Source: Flavobacteriales bacterium (GTDB taxonomy: Bacteria > Bacteroidota > Bacteroidia > Flavobacteriales > Crocinitomicaceae). From it: a stretch of DNA of 23,944 nt. The notes beneath the pieces are model-generated. The model saw only the letters and a list, made by a program, of their open reading frames with translations. It ran no database searches and was not told where the DNA came from. The stretch lies in the NCBI GenBank assembly GCA_947375085.1, contig CANCEQ010000019.1, positions 1 through 23,944 on the forward strand, read 5' to 3'. Each line of letters opens with the position of its first letter. The stretch's first letter is position 1. The position numbers and the translations under genes were made by a program. This document shows positions 1-7,668 of the stretch, one piece after another.

Positions 1-368
1 AATTCATTCTTCAATTCAAAAAAGTCGTATTCGATACTTTTCCATTTTCCTTTATTGTATTCAAAAGCATAGGTAATTTGATCTTCATAATTTCTAGATT
101 TATTATTGATAACCACTTCAAGTATATCTTTGTTTTTCAATTCTAAATCAACATCAAAAGCATCCTCTTCATTTAATCTATTTTCTAGAGTTGTAGTGTT
201 TATCTCTAAAAAGGCCATGGCTTTTTCGTTTGGCAGCATATACGTACCTAAACAAAATTGCATTTCATCTAATTTAGCCGATTTTCGATGTAACACCCAA
301 TAATGATTTAGGGTTTCAACGTCAGAACTACACGTACAGAATTTTATTTTATCAGAAATCTCACACAT
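1..368 (-). CDS. Hypothetical protein, C-terminus cut by window edge
   Basis: Reading the minus strand from an ATG at 368 gives 122 uninterrupted codons to the window edge, starting MCEISDKIKFCTC and continuing through NHYWVLHRKSAKLDEM. No stop is reached, so the 3' end is missing. The early C-x-C and the W/H-rich start look like a small cytoplasmic protein of Bacteroidota, but I cannot name a family or function. The open frame, the ordinary amino-acid composition (many D, E, K, with isolated W and Y) and the start just upstream of a non-coding leader make it a real gene. The plus-strand frame over 106-303 is its shadow. The leader upstream (369-582) holds a hairpin and a C-free tract. Confidence 0.7.
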   Translation of the reverse strand, partial: MCEISDKIKFCTCSSDVETLNHYWVLHRKSAKLDEMQFCLGTYMLPNEKAMAFLEINTTTLENRLNEEDAFDVDLELKNKDILEVVINNKSRNYEDQITYAFEYNKGKWKSIEYDFFELKNE

Positions 369-408
369 TTTAAAATCAATTTAATTTAAACGGGGTAAAA
401 GTAGGGTG

Positions 409-435
409 GAAGAACATAATCTATGTATGTTCTTC
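409..435. other. Perfect 10-bp hairpin upstream of the left-edge gene
   Basis: GAAGAACATA at 409-418 and TATGTTCTTC at 426-435 are perfect inverted copies around a 7-base loop. On the minus strand it lies about 40 bases upstream of the ATG at 368, so it would be in the leader or promoter of that gene. On the plus strand it is followed by a T-rich run, which resembles a terminator, but no plus-strand gene ends here. Its role is unknown. Confidence 0.55.
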
Positions 436-582
436 TGGGTTATTTTTTGGAATTTTTGAGTTTTTTTTTGAAGTGTGGGGGGGTATTTGTTTTAAGTAAT
501 GTTTGAGTTGGTTTGGTTTAATGTTTTAATTTTGAATGGTTTGTTTGAGTTTTTGATTGTGGTTTTTAAGTTGTTTTTGAAT
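436..582. other. 147-base tract without a single C on the plus strand
   Basis: By hand count this stretch contains 83 T, 40 G, 24 A and no C. It includes a run of nine T and a run of seven G. It is non-coding in all frames that I consider plausible. On the minus strand, the strand of the flanking genes, it would give a G-free RNA or leader. The composition differs sharply from the flanks, where C returns immediately on both sides. I know of no named feature that explains it. Confidence 0.8.
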
Positions 583-653
583 CCGTAAAACCTCTTTTAA
601 CTGTTTTGTTTTTTTTATTAGATATTTGTTTGTGGAATTTAGGTTGTAGGTTT

Positions 654-763
654 GCTAATAACGGTTTGCGGATTACAAAACTCTCAACCAGAACAAAATT
701 TGAATAGAAACACAAAGCTCCAAATTTGCACGTTACCTCGCCTGATGCAAAACAGTCGTTAGC
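654..763 (-). repeat. 110-bp imperfect palindrome, attC-like, after the DUF2806 gene
   Basis: On the plus strand the segment begins GCTAATAACGGTTTGC and ends GCAAAACAGTCGTTAGC, and the two ends are imperfect inverted copies. An inner pair, around CAAAATTTGAA and CCAAATTTG, can also fold. It starts 11 bases after the stop codon of the minus-strand gene at 775. A second element of 111 bp at 1867-1977 has the same kind of ends and shares an inner motif (TCAACCA followed by ACAAA and TTTGA). The layout recalls integron attC sites, but the ends do not fit the 7-base core consensus GTTRRRY exactly. A terminator or a flavobacterial intergenic repeat family are alternatives. Confidence 0.55.
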
Positions 764-774
764 TGATGCCTTTC

Positions 775-1824
775 TCATTTGAATTCTTGTAAAGGTTGAG
801 TATGTCGAATGCTGTCACCTTCGAATGCTAAAATGTGAGCATACTTAATGTCAACATTTTCATTTTTAATTGAATTTGCAAAATAAGTTAAAAAGTCAAT
901 TGATGGAGTTCCATTTATTAACTTCAGAAGTTCATTACCTGAATTGCTGAATACATTAACAGGCATTTGAATGGTAGGGGTGTTTGCTTTAATATTTGCA
1001 ATAATTATAATGTTTCCTGCAATAAAAACTAGTTGACTATCTATAGTTTGTTGCAATAATTGATGATTAACGAAATCACCAGGCTGTATTAATCCAATCT
1101 CAGTAAGAAGAGCAATGTCCATATAACTTATGTTATACTTTTCTTTCATTTCTTTGTCATCATTCCCTTTAAATAAATAATTTTTACCTCCAGATTTAAT
1201 TGCGTAGTTCGCCACTTTCATAAAGGTGTCAGCTTCACTTTTAGATAAATTGCGGATAAGTTCAAGTGTTCTCAATGAATAGGATTTAGGCTGTTTTATT
1301 TCACCTGCAAGAATTTTACCCCAAAGTGATTGCATTTCTTCATTTGAAACTTCTTCTGCAATTTTGAAAAATCTTGTTGTCCAGTCTTCGTCTAATGGTT
1401 CGTCAGTAACTGGTTGTTCATTTTTTAATTCCTCAGCCGCAAATGCTGTAACATTCTCAATGTTAAGTTGCTTTTTTGTTTCTTGGAAATTTAGTCTGTC
1501 TTTTGTTCTTTCTTCAAGTGAAGGAGTAATCAAAATAGTTTTTTGTGTTTGAGCTGGTAATTCTTTCGGAGAACTGATTGCTATTTTTTCATCCTTATAC
1601 TCAATACCTCCAGTAATTTGAAAATTTTCTTTCACAGCTGTTGCAATGATTTTCATTTCTTTAGCTCGTGCTTCAGCAAGTTTCTCAATTTCATATGCTT
1701 TAGTATCGACATCTTTTTTGTCGAAGAATGATTTTGAAATTTTACCAACTGAATTTGAAACAATATCAATTAGTTTGTCTATAGGTAATACTTTTCCAAA
1801 TCCTAAAATGTCGTTTACATTCAT
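775..1824 (-). CDS. DUF2806 domain protein
   Basis: This is a 349-residue soluble protein. Residues about 145-200 contain the segment DEDWTTRFFKIAEEVSNEEM followed by LWGKILAGEIKQP and SYSLRTLELIRNLS, which I recognise as the hallmark of DUF2806 proteins. The N-terminal 70 residues are helical and charged, and no signal peptide or membrane span is seen. The biochemical function of DUF2806 is not known to me; such proteins often sit in accessory regions with restriction or other defence genes, as here. The gene stands alone between two 110-bp palindromes (654-763 downstream, 1867-1977 upstream), like a single-gene cassette. The ATG at 1824 is the first in frame, 42 bases from the upstream palindrome. 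Confidence 0.75.
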   Translation of the reverse strand: MNVNDILGFGKVLPIDKLIDIVSNSVGKISKSFFDKKDVDTKAYEIEKLAEARAKEMKIIATAVKENFQITGGIEYKDEKIAISSPKELPAQTQKTILITPSLEERTKDRLNFQETKKQLNIENVTAFAAEELKNEQPVTDEPLDEDWTTRFFKIAEEVSNEEMQSLWGKILAGEIKQPKSYSLRTLELIRNLSKSEADTFMKVANYAIKSGGKNYLFKGNDDKEMKEKYNISYMDIALLTEIGLIQPGDFVNHQLLQQTIDSQLVFIAGNIIIIANIKANTPTIQMPVNVFSNSGNELLKLINGTPSIDFLTYFANSIKNENVDIKYAHILAFEGDSIRHTQPLQEFK

Positions 1825-1866
1825 TGTCTATTTTTTAATATTGGTGTCTTTTGTAATAGTCTTGCA

Positions 1867-1977
1867 GCTGACGTATACTGTTACCCGAAGGTGGCGATTT
1901 CGAAGCACTTCACTGTCAACCAAACACAAAGTTTGATTTAACCACTAAACCGCCACTTTTGCGAAGGCAATGTTAGC
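1867..1977 (-). repeat. 111-bp imperfect palindrome, attC-like, after the ATPase/nuclease pair
   Basis: On the plus strand it begins GCTGACGTATACTGTTACCC and ends GCGAAGGCAATGTTAGC. The arms pair imperfectly, with the best block AAGGTGGCGATTT against AAACCGCCACTTT (GTGGCG/CGCCAC). It lies 10 bases downstream of the minus-strand stop at 1988 and ends 43 bases before the next gene start at 1824. Its length, its GCTrAC/GTTAGC ends and an inner TCAACCA match the element at 654-763. It could act as a recombination site, a terminator, or both. Confidence 0.55.
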
Positions 1978-1987
1978 AACTGGGCTT

Positions 1988-2929
1988 TCACCTTACACTC
2001 GCAGACGCTTTAAAAATTGAATCTACTATAAAAATGTCAGGCAAATCTTCCCCTTTGTCTTTTCTGTATTTTAATACTCTTACTAATTTGTCAATTTTAT
2101 GGTCAAAGTCATTATTTGTCTTAATTATTAAATAGATACTATTAGTTGCATTTTCAGCTCTATTATAAATTTTCAGTTGAGACCATAGACCTTTTTCTAA
2201 TTTTGGATTATCTGCAAACTTCATTTCAACATTTACATTTGCACTAAATCCTTTTGAGATATTAAAATCAACGGGGCCGTTTCCTGAATCTACCTCTGGG
2301 GATAGTTTCAAATCGTTAGCCTTGCAATGTGAATATGCTACTCCAAAAAACACAAGTTGAGCTTCATTCTCAAAAACTCTCTTCCCATCACTCTTTACTA
2401 AAAGTTTGAATAGTCCTTTATTCTCAACAACATCTCTAAATTGTTCACAAATTTCACAAACAACCTTATAAATATTCTGCGGTGTAACCGAATTAAATGC
2501 GGACTTATCAGTTTGTGGAAATGCTTCATCCCCGTAATTCAAACGAACTTTAGCCAAATCTTTATCTAGAAGATTAATCCTTTCTTCGGAAATTGTTTGC
2601 TTATAGATTGTATAATTGGACTTGTTGTCTGTGATAAGTAACTTGTCAAAAGATTTCTTACAAATATTAATTGGCAAATTATCCATTTCCTCTGTCAAGC
2701 CAACTTTTGTAAAGTTTGAATCCTTAGACATTGATAGAAACTTGTACCAGTCAGTCAGTTCTTTATCTGATTGAATAATTTCAATGTACTCTTTTAAAAT
2801 CAATTCTTGCTGGTCAATACAAATTGTTTTAGAATTATCAGGAACGAAAACCATTAAAACATCATTAATGTATTTTTTATTCTGCCTAGCAAACTCAATA
2901 AATTTGGGACATATTGTATAAGCTGGCAT
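1988..2929 (-). CDS. PD-(D/E)XK-type nuclease, partner of AAA15 ATPase
   Basis: This is a 313-residue soluble protein. The C-terminal half carries an ordered set of residues typical of the PD-(D/E)XK nuclease fold: E189 in a helix (ENEAQLVFFGVA), D221 in GPVDF, E235-x-K237 in VEMKF, and Q251 in QLKIY. The N-terminal 110 residues are unassigned; they hold a DWYKFL motif and end in a beta-rich KLLIT segment. The gene follows the ATPase gene with a single base between stop and ATG, so the two are surely co-translated and probably act together. By analogy with AAA15 ATPases paired with nucleases in defence islands (Septu and PARIS are other ATPase/effector pairs), I infer an ATP-gated DNA or RNA nuclease. 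I cannot name the exact system. Stop TGA at 1988-1990. Confidence 0.65.
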   Translation of the reverse strand: MPAYTICPKFIEFARQNKKYINDVLMVFVPDNSKTICIDQQELILKEYIEIIQSDKELTDWYKFLSMSKDSNFTKVGLTEEMDNLPINICKKSFDKLLITDNKSNYTIYKQTISEERINLLDKDLAKVRLNYGDEAFPQTDKSAFNSVTPQNIYKVVCEICEQFRDVVENKGLFKLLVKSDGKRVFENEAQLVFFGVAYSHCKANDLKLSPEVDSGNGPVDFNISKGFSANVNVEMKFADNPKLEKGLWSQLKIYNRAENATNSIYLIIKTNNDFDHKIDKLVRVLKYRKDKGEDLPDIFIVDSIFKASASVR

Positions 2930-2930
2930 A

Positions 2931-4622
2931 TTATTGATGTTTTAGAAATTCATGCGTGTCTTCAAAATCAGTCGAGTAAAACTCTTTTGGCCAATCAAAA
3001 GCACCTTTTTCGTCTATTTCTATTTTTTCAATTTTTGCTCCACCTGATTTCTTCTTCCGACCATGAATAAAATATATCGCTACATCAGTATTTTTAATTT
3101 TCCCTTCAGCAATTCTTCTTCTTAACCTTTTCAATATTGATTCGCTATGTGTTTCAATCAGTAAAGTTTTTTCCTTAGTTGATTCATTATTACAAATTAC
3201 ATCAATAAATAAATCAGCAAGTTCTGCTTGCATCATTGGATGAAGGTGTATTTCAGGTTGTTCAATAATTGTTAATGAATCCTCTTTTGATAAAAAACCT
3301 TGTACAATAATTGGAAGTACTTGAGATATTCCAAAGCCAACATCTGTTATATCAAGATTTAAACCATTTTGATTTACTTTTAGTCGATGAATTACTTCCT
3401 TAACATCCTCAACACTAACAGAAAGACCAAAATTATTTAGCCATTTATTAACTTTTGAAATTACAGTAGTTTCTTTTTTTAGAGTTTCGGTAAGATTATC
3501 ACCATCGATTGAATCTAAAGAGCTCGAAACATTAGATTCATCAAGAAAATAATATCTTTTAGGAAAGGCTCTCAATGGACTAATATAATTAATTTTTTCA
3601 CTATTAAATTCGTGATTGAACCTGTTTTGAAATAGATTAAATACTCTAAGAACAGAAGTGCAAAAAATCTCATTTTCGATTCCAATCCGTCTATATCTAA
3701 TAGATTCAATTAATTCATCGGATTTTGGAATTAGATTTAGAGTATCAAAAATCACATTGTTACCGAATCTAACTCTATACTTATCAAGCAATCTATTGTC
3801 AATTACATCACTATTCAAAACGTGTTTTGTGTGACCTTGCTTTTTTTCAATATTATACTCAATTAATTTGACCGAATTCTGAATTATTGCAATTCTTTTT
3901 ACATTTAGATTATTATTTTTTTTTGAATAGAATATACCAAATTCAATTTCAAATTCTCGAGTTTTGTATTTGTTTATTTCTGATAGAAAAACATATGTAT
4001 CAAGATATTCATTTATTTCTGTCTCAAATATTTTTTGAAGTTCTTTATCCTGGTATTTTATGTTTTTTCTTAGAATCTTGTTTGTAACAACATCGTCAAA
4101 TAAAGACGGTTGTTGTACTTCAAAATTCTTGAACTTTCGTTTAATTCTTTTTATTTCCTTAACTAAACCTGATATATCATCACTAGATATATCGTCATTA
4201 TAACGAAACTTTCTAGCTTTATCTAGTTCCTTTTTTGATTTAGAAGATAATTGTTCAATCTTTAAAAACTGGTAGTATAAATCAACTATTTCACTTTCAA
4301 TATTTCGTCTTAATCTTAATAGCTCATGAAATTGGAAATCAAGTCGCTTAGAATCAAAGCCAAAAGAAAACGTCAAGTCATTATCTGTATTTTTATTTTT
4401 AAAAATATTCTCTATTTCTCCTAGACCAACAAATTTTCCATTCAGCTTCAATGCTGATTCATAACTTCCTTCGATATTTATTGTTTGTTTAAATAGAAGA
4501 AGCAATTGAAGTAAACTACTTTTTCCAGAACTATTTGCGCCTAAAAGAATTGTTATTGGTTTCAAATCAATACTATCTTCATCAAAAGCTTTGTAATTAC
4601 AAAATCCAAATTTCTTTATCAT
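2931..4622 (-). CDS. AAA15/DUF3696-type ATPase, putative defence sensor
   Basis: This 563-residue protein has an ABC/SMC-like ATPase split by a long insert. Visible motifs are Walker A GANSSGKSS (28-36), ABC-signature-like GFGISQ (429-434), Walker B LTIIEQPE with the following HLHP (450-462), and the switch ETHSE (490-494). The C-terminus (about 525-563) has GAFDWPKEFYSTDFED, matching the WP-x-F-[YF] tail of DUF3696 proteins. The insert (about 90-400) is helical and charged, likely coiled coil. There is no Toprim domain, so it is not a complete OLD nuclease; the adjacent nuclease gene may supply that activity. It starts 35 bases inside a GTTGCTAAC site (4657-4665), and a TAGGTTTG -7-like element (4682-4689) lies upstream. 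Predicted cytoplasmic. Confidence 0.8.
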   Translation of the reverse strand: MIKKFGFCNYKAFDEDSIDLKPITILLGANSSGKSSLLQLLLLFKQTINIEGSYESALKLNGKFVGLGEIENIFKNKNTDNDLTFSFGFDSKRLDFQFHELLRLRRNIESEIVDLYYQFLKIEQLSSKSKKELDKARKFRYNDDISSDDISGLVKEIKRIKRKFKNFEVQQPSLFDDVVTNKILRKNIKYQDKELQKIFETEINEYLDTYVFLSEINKYKTREFEIEFGIFYSKKNNNLNVKRIAIIQNSVKLIEYNIEKKQGHTKHVLNSDVIDNRLLDKYRVRFGNNVIFDTLNLIPKSDELIESIRYRRIGIENEIFCTSVLRVFNLFQNRFNHEFNSEKINYISPLRAFPKRYYFLDESNVSSSLDSIDGDNLTETLKKETTVISKVNKWLNNFGLSVSVEDVKEVIHRLKVNQNGLNLDITDVGFGISQVLPIIVQGFLSKEDSLTIIEQPEIHLHPMMQAELADLFIDVICNNESTKEKTLLIETHSESILKRLRRRIAEGKIKNTDVAIYFIHGRKKKSGGAKIEKIEIDEKGAFDWPKEFYSTDFEDTHEFLKHQ

Positions 4623-4656
4623 AGTTGTATTTTATTCATTAGGTATTATTTGCCTT

Positions 4657-4665
4657 GTTGCTAAC
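4657..4665. repeat. GTTGCTAAC, inverted partner of GTTAGCAAC at 1972-1980
   Basis: The 9-mer GTTGCTAAC at 4657-4665 is the exact reverse complement of GTTAGCAAC at 1972-1980. The two copies bracket the ATPase/nuclease gene pair tightly: 34 bases before its first ATG and 7 bases after its last stop. The copy at 1972 is the end of the 111-bp palindrome; here no closing partner arm is visible nearby, so this is a half site. Chance occurrence is possible for a 9-mer, but the placement at both gene borders is suggestive. Confidence 0.4.
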
Positions 4666-4694
4666 ATATTTAAATCCAATACAAACCTAACAAA

Positions 4695-4732
4695 ATTCCC
4701 CAAACAAAAACATTACTTTGAGTTTGGGGAAT
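4695..4732 (-). terminator. Intrinsic terminator after the zinc-finger repeat gene
   Basis: ATTCCCCAAAC (4695-4705) and GTTTGGGGAAT (4722-4732) form a perfect 11-bp stem with a 16-base loop. Read on the minus strand the stem is followed by TTTTGTTAGG, a short U-rich tail. It lies 39 bases downstream of the stop at 4772. Confidence 0.7.
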
Positions 4733-4771
4733 AAATTAAAATTATTTCAAAATCTGAAAAATAATCCTTTC

Positions 4772-5023
4772 TCAAAGAGCAGGATGATGTTTCCCTTTAA
4801 GTGGTCCATTAGGATGTCGTTGGCAAGAGCTTGATGTTAAAGAAGATAGGGAAGAGGCTTTATTGCCACAATATTTACAATTGTAACTTGATTTTTCGCT
4901 TCCTTCATACAATTGATGTTTTCCTTTTAAAGGTCCATTTGGGTGTCTTTGACAAGAACTAGATGTTAATGATTGAATACTTGAAGCTTTAGTTCCGCAA
5001 CAAGCGCAATAGAAATTTGCCAT
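4772..5023 (-). CDS. Small protein with two tandem zinc-finger-like repeats
   Basis: The 83-residue product consists of two near-identical units joined by a short linker. Each unit has the pattern C-x2-C-G-x-KASS, then SLTSSSCQRHPNGPLKGKH. Likely zinc ligands are C6, C9, C24, H27 in unit 1 and C49, C52, C67, H70 in unit 2 (C-x2-C ... C-x2-H). The unit core SLTSSSCQRHPNGPLKGKH is identical in both copies although the codons differ at many places, which argues for selection on the protein. No enzyme motif is seen; I infer a small metal-binding protein, perhaps binding nucleic acid or a partner. A -7-like element TAAATTTG lies at 5087-5094 on the same strand. A perfect-stem terminator follows the gene. 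Confidence 0.7.
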   Translation of the reverse strand: MANFYCACCGTKASSIQSLTSSSCQRHPNGPLKGKHQLYEGSEKSSYNCKYCGNKASSLSSLTSSSCQRHPNGPLKGKHHPAL

Positions 5024-5056
5024 AATAAATACATATTAAAATTAATAATTAGTTAG

Positions 5057-5080
5057 AAAAGAGATTTTTTAACCTCTTTT
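5057..5080 (-). terminator. Terminator after the PcfJ-like gene
   Basis: AAAAGAG (5057-5063) and CTCTTTT (5074-5080) form a 7-bp stem with a 10-base loop, 54 bases downstream of the stop at 5134 on the minus strand. Read on that strand, the stem ends in CTCTTTTCTAAC, a weak U-rich tail. The low GC content makes it a modest terminator. Confidence 0.45.
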
Positions 5081-5133
5081 GATTAGCAAATTTATCGTGT
5101 GATAAAGTCAAACTATGTCGTTCGTATTTTAAG

Positions 5134-6612
5134 TTAAAATTCAATTTCAATACCATCATTTTCGAAGTCAAATTCAGACGTGTCAAACTTTACGATTTCA
5201 GGTAGTGTAAAAACAGGAATATTTTCATCAAATTCTATAGTATGTTCTTTTGCCCAAAATCTAATTAATTGAAGATCATATTGATTGATTTTTTTGTTAT
5301 CAAATTTATAAGCTTGAACTAAAACGCCAGATTTTACTTCGATAGTAATATAATTGGTAAGTCCTTTTTTTGTTTCATGTTGAATACTCCATATTTTAGA
5401 TCGTCCATTGGAGCAATTATCGGCATAAGAAAAGACACAATGATTCATTTTTTTAGATTCCTCAAATAAATCAGTACCATTTATTAATTCTTTAAAAAGA
5501 TAGAGATTATCTTCAAATTGAATATAAACATCATCTATTTCCGATGATGTCCATTCTAATTTTAATTTTCTAGGTTTATCTTTCTCAAATATTTCAAGAT
5601 GCATTTTATTCATCGCTATTTCAAGTGATTTAGGTGTGCTTTTTTTTAAACTGAATTTTTCATTTAAATAGTGTTTTTCATCTAGAAACTCAAAATATTC
5701 ATCTAAGAATAAATATTCCCTCTCTTCTATGGAGTGTTTGAGATATAAACAATAAGCATCTTTCCAAAATGAAATTTTCTTCAGAAATAATTCATCGTTA
5801 TTTATAAATTCCATTGAACAATTTAAAAAGGTTATTAAACTGTCTTTTTCATTTTGATTTATTACATATAATTTAATAAATATTATCAGTTTTTCAAATG
5901 AATCAATTAAGTGTAAATTCGTTAAGTCTTCAATTTTTTTAAATGTATTTACTTCATTTTGTGTAAGATTAGAGAAAAGAGAATTGTATTTCCTAATGTT
6001 TTTTCCTTGAAATAAATATCTGAATAATTCAAATTGATCAACCTTGTGACATATTTTAAAGACAATTAAGAAAGAATGTATAGGTTCATATTTAACAAAT
6101 AATTTATCAATACATTTCACTTTTGTTTCATCATCAATACCATTTTTAAAATAAGAAAAAGCAGTTTTGATAGGTGCTTGTAAATAACCAGGATATTTCC
6201 CGTAAAAAAGGCTTGTATTTATAACAAAAGTTAAATCGTCAATATGAGCATATTCAAATCGATTAATTAAAATTGGTTGAATTTCTTTTATTAAAGATAT
6301 GCTGATTTCAAATTCATATACTGTTTGTGTTCTTATTATTTCATTTTTCACAAATGCTTTAGCTACAGCTGTTGCGATTTTATTAAAAAGATTGCTATTG
6401 TAAGGAATTATTTCTTTTAGTTCTAATAACCATTTAGATAATCTATTAATCTGTAAATAATCATAATTTGAAATTAGCTTTCTTATACTTTTCTTATACA
6501 GTATGTCTTTAATGTAATATTCATCATAAATATATTCTACATCACTTATCAAATCATACAGATTGTTTGTCAGTTTAGATTCAAAATGTCGCTCAAAAAA
6601 ATAATTTTCCAT
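5134..6612 (-). CDS. PcfJ-like domain protein
   Basis: This 492-residue soluble protein has a C-terminal PcfJ-type domain at about residues 340-470. The mark of the family is the block MNHCVFSYADNC (389-400) followed by GRSKIWSI and, after about 15 residues, YITIEV and LVQAYKF; PcfJ proteins have HCV-x-Y...G-x-[ST]-x-[IL] followed by a short TIE strand and a Q-x-x-G/K turn. The N-terminal 330 residues are helical, I/L/K-rich, and not recognised. PcfJ was named from enterococcal conjugative plasmid pCF10, and homologues are common in Bacteroidota genomes, but the biochemical role is not established. The gene is monocistronic, divergent from the LRR gene, with a terminator-like hairpin downstream. 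Confidence 0.75.
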   Translation of the reverse strand: MENYFFERHFESKLTNNLYDLISDVEYIYDEYYIKDILYKKSIRKLISNYDYLQINRLSKWLLELKEIIPYNSNLFNKIATAVAKAFVKNEIIRTQTVYEFEISISLIKEIQPILINRFEYAHIDDLTFVINTSLFYGKYPGYLQAPIKTAFSYFKNGIDDETKVKCIDKLFVKYEPIHSFLIVFKICHKVDQFELFRYLFQGKNIRKYNSLFSNLTQNEVNTFKKIEDLTNLHLIDSFEKLIIFIKLYVINQNEKDSLITFLNCSMEFINNDELFLKKISFWKDAYCLYLKHSIEEREYLFLDEYFEFLDEKHYLNEKFSLKKSTPKSLEIAMNKMHLEIFEKDKPRKLKLEWTSSEIDDVYIQFEDNLYLFKELINGTDLFEESKKMNHCVFSYADNCSNGRSKIWSIQHETKKGLTNYITIEVKSGVLVQAYKFDNKKINQYDLQLIRFWAKEHTIEFDENIPVFTLPEIVKFDTSEFDFENDGIEIEF

Positions 6613-6772
6613 GATTTTTTTTCACGAAAATAATTTGAAGAAAAGACAGTGTATGTCGTTAGATTATTTTAAAACTTCCTTTAATTCTAAATTTATTAGA
6701 AATATAATGTACTTTATTTCAAGTTTAATGAAGAAGAATTAAGGTGAAAATCAAATGACGATTCGTAATTTC

Positions 6773-6788
6773 ACTAAAATATTTTAGT
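6773..6788. promoter_or_regulatory. Perfect 16-bp palindrome in the divergent intergenic region
   Basis: ACTAAAATATTTTAGT is a perfect 16-bp palindrome in the 329-base gap between the divergent PcfJ-like gene (start 6612) and LRR gene (start 6942). It lies 26 bases upstream of the promoter candidate for the LRR gene and could be an operator. Being AT-rich, it may also be chance. Nothing else in this gap looks coding. Confidence 0.35.
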
Positions 6789-6813
6789 TTTTGATTAAAA
6801 AAATTAACAGCGA

Positions 6814-6843
6814 TTGGAAATGAAAGATAAACTACTATTTTTA
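6814..6843 (+). promoter_or_regulatory. Candidate Bacteroidota-type promoter for the LRR gene
   Basis: TTG at 6814-6816, a 19-base spacer, and TATTTTTA at 6836-6843 match the Bacteroidota primary-sigma pattern TTG-N19-TAnnTTTG with one mismatch in the last base. Transcription would start near 6850, giving a leader of about 90 bases before the ATG at 6942. Confidence 0.4.
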
Positions 6844-6941
6844 TATCCACTATAAAAGGAAAATCTAATTATTGGGATAGAAAAAAATATCTCATAAAGT
6901 TACATACACACAAAAATAAATTAATCAAATAATAACCAAAA

Positions 6942-7646
6942 ATGAAAAAAATAGTTTTTAGCTTAACAATTCTAATGTGCTTCTTGAATACATGGTCTAT
7001 ACTAGCTCAATCAGATGAAGGTGAATATAAAAATTTAAAATTGGCATTAAAACGACCAAAGAAAGTGATTCAATTGGATCTTTCAGGTCAAAAAAATCTA
7101 ACTATACCATCTGAAATTGTAACATTAACTAACTTAACATGGTTCGAAGCGCAAGATTGTGAATTAATTAGTTTTCCTGAGAATCTTTGTAAGTTAGATA
7201 GTCTTAGTATATTATCGTTAACAAATAATAAACTAACAAGTCTACCAAATTGTCTTTCAGACATCAAAAAACTAAGTTTATTAGACTTGACGAATAATCA
7301 ATTAACGGCACTACCAGAAACCTTTGGTCAATTGACGCTGATGTTTCAATTGATGCTAGATCAAAACCAATTTTCTAAATTTCCTATGGAGATTTTACAA
7401 TGTAAAGAATTAGAGCTTTTTTCGTTTTCAAATAATCAATTAACTGAACTCCCAGAAGAATTTGGTCAACTATCAAAATTGGGAATGCTGCACATAAGTA
7501 ATAATAAATTACAAACACTTCCAGCTTCTTTTTCAAATCTGAAAAATTTACAATACATAGATTTACGAGATAATCCGATTTCAGAAGAGCAACGTACTTA
7601 TATTCGTTCAATTTTACCTAGTAATTGTGAAATTCAATTTGAATGA
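6942..7646 (+). CDS. Secreted leucine-rich-repeat protein
   Basis: The 234-residue product starts with a signal peptide (MKKIVFSLTILMCFLNTWSILAQ, cut probable after residue 23). The rest is built of about seven 23-residue leucine-rich repeats (roughly residues 43-215) with the pattern L-x-x-L-x-L-x-x-N-x-L-T-x-LP-x-x-[FL]-x-x-L, ending in a short cap (ISEEQRTYIRSILPSNCEIQFE). The LP-type repeats are the bacterial 'typical' LRR class that folds as a solenoid for protein binding. No anchor, lipobox or T9SS C-terminal domain is visible, so it is probably periplasmic or released. The next gene starts 22 bases downstream on the same strand, and the two are likely co-transcribed. A partner or ligand cannot be inferred from sequence. 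Confidence 0.8.
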   Translation: MKKIVFSLTILMCFLNTWSILAQSDEGEYKNLKLALKRPKKVIQLDLSGQKNLTIPSEIVTLTNLTWFEAQDCELISFPENLCKLDSLSILSLTNNKLTSLPNCLSDIKKLSLLDLTNNQLTALPETFGQLTLMFQLMLDQNQFSKFPMEILQCKELELFSFSNNQLTELPEEFGQLSKLGMLHISNNKLQTLPASFSNLKNLQYIDLRDNPISEEQRTYIRSILPSNCEIQFE

Positions 7647-7668
7647 AATTATTATAACATAATTCAGA

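Noticed and set aside
566..778. 70-residue minus-strand frame after the DUF2806 gene
   Set aside because: It lies almost wholly within the 110-bp palindrome and the C-free tract, and its sequence follows the repeat rather than a protein pattern.
1646..1936. Plus-strand frame of 96 residues
   Set aside because: It is antisense to the DUF2806 gene and runs through the palindrome; low-complexity hydrophobic and serine-rich translation, typical of a shadow frame.
7384..7611. Minus-strand frame of 75 residues within the LRR gene
   Set aside because: Antisense to a clear leucine-rich-repeat protein; no supporting motif.
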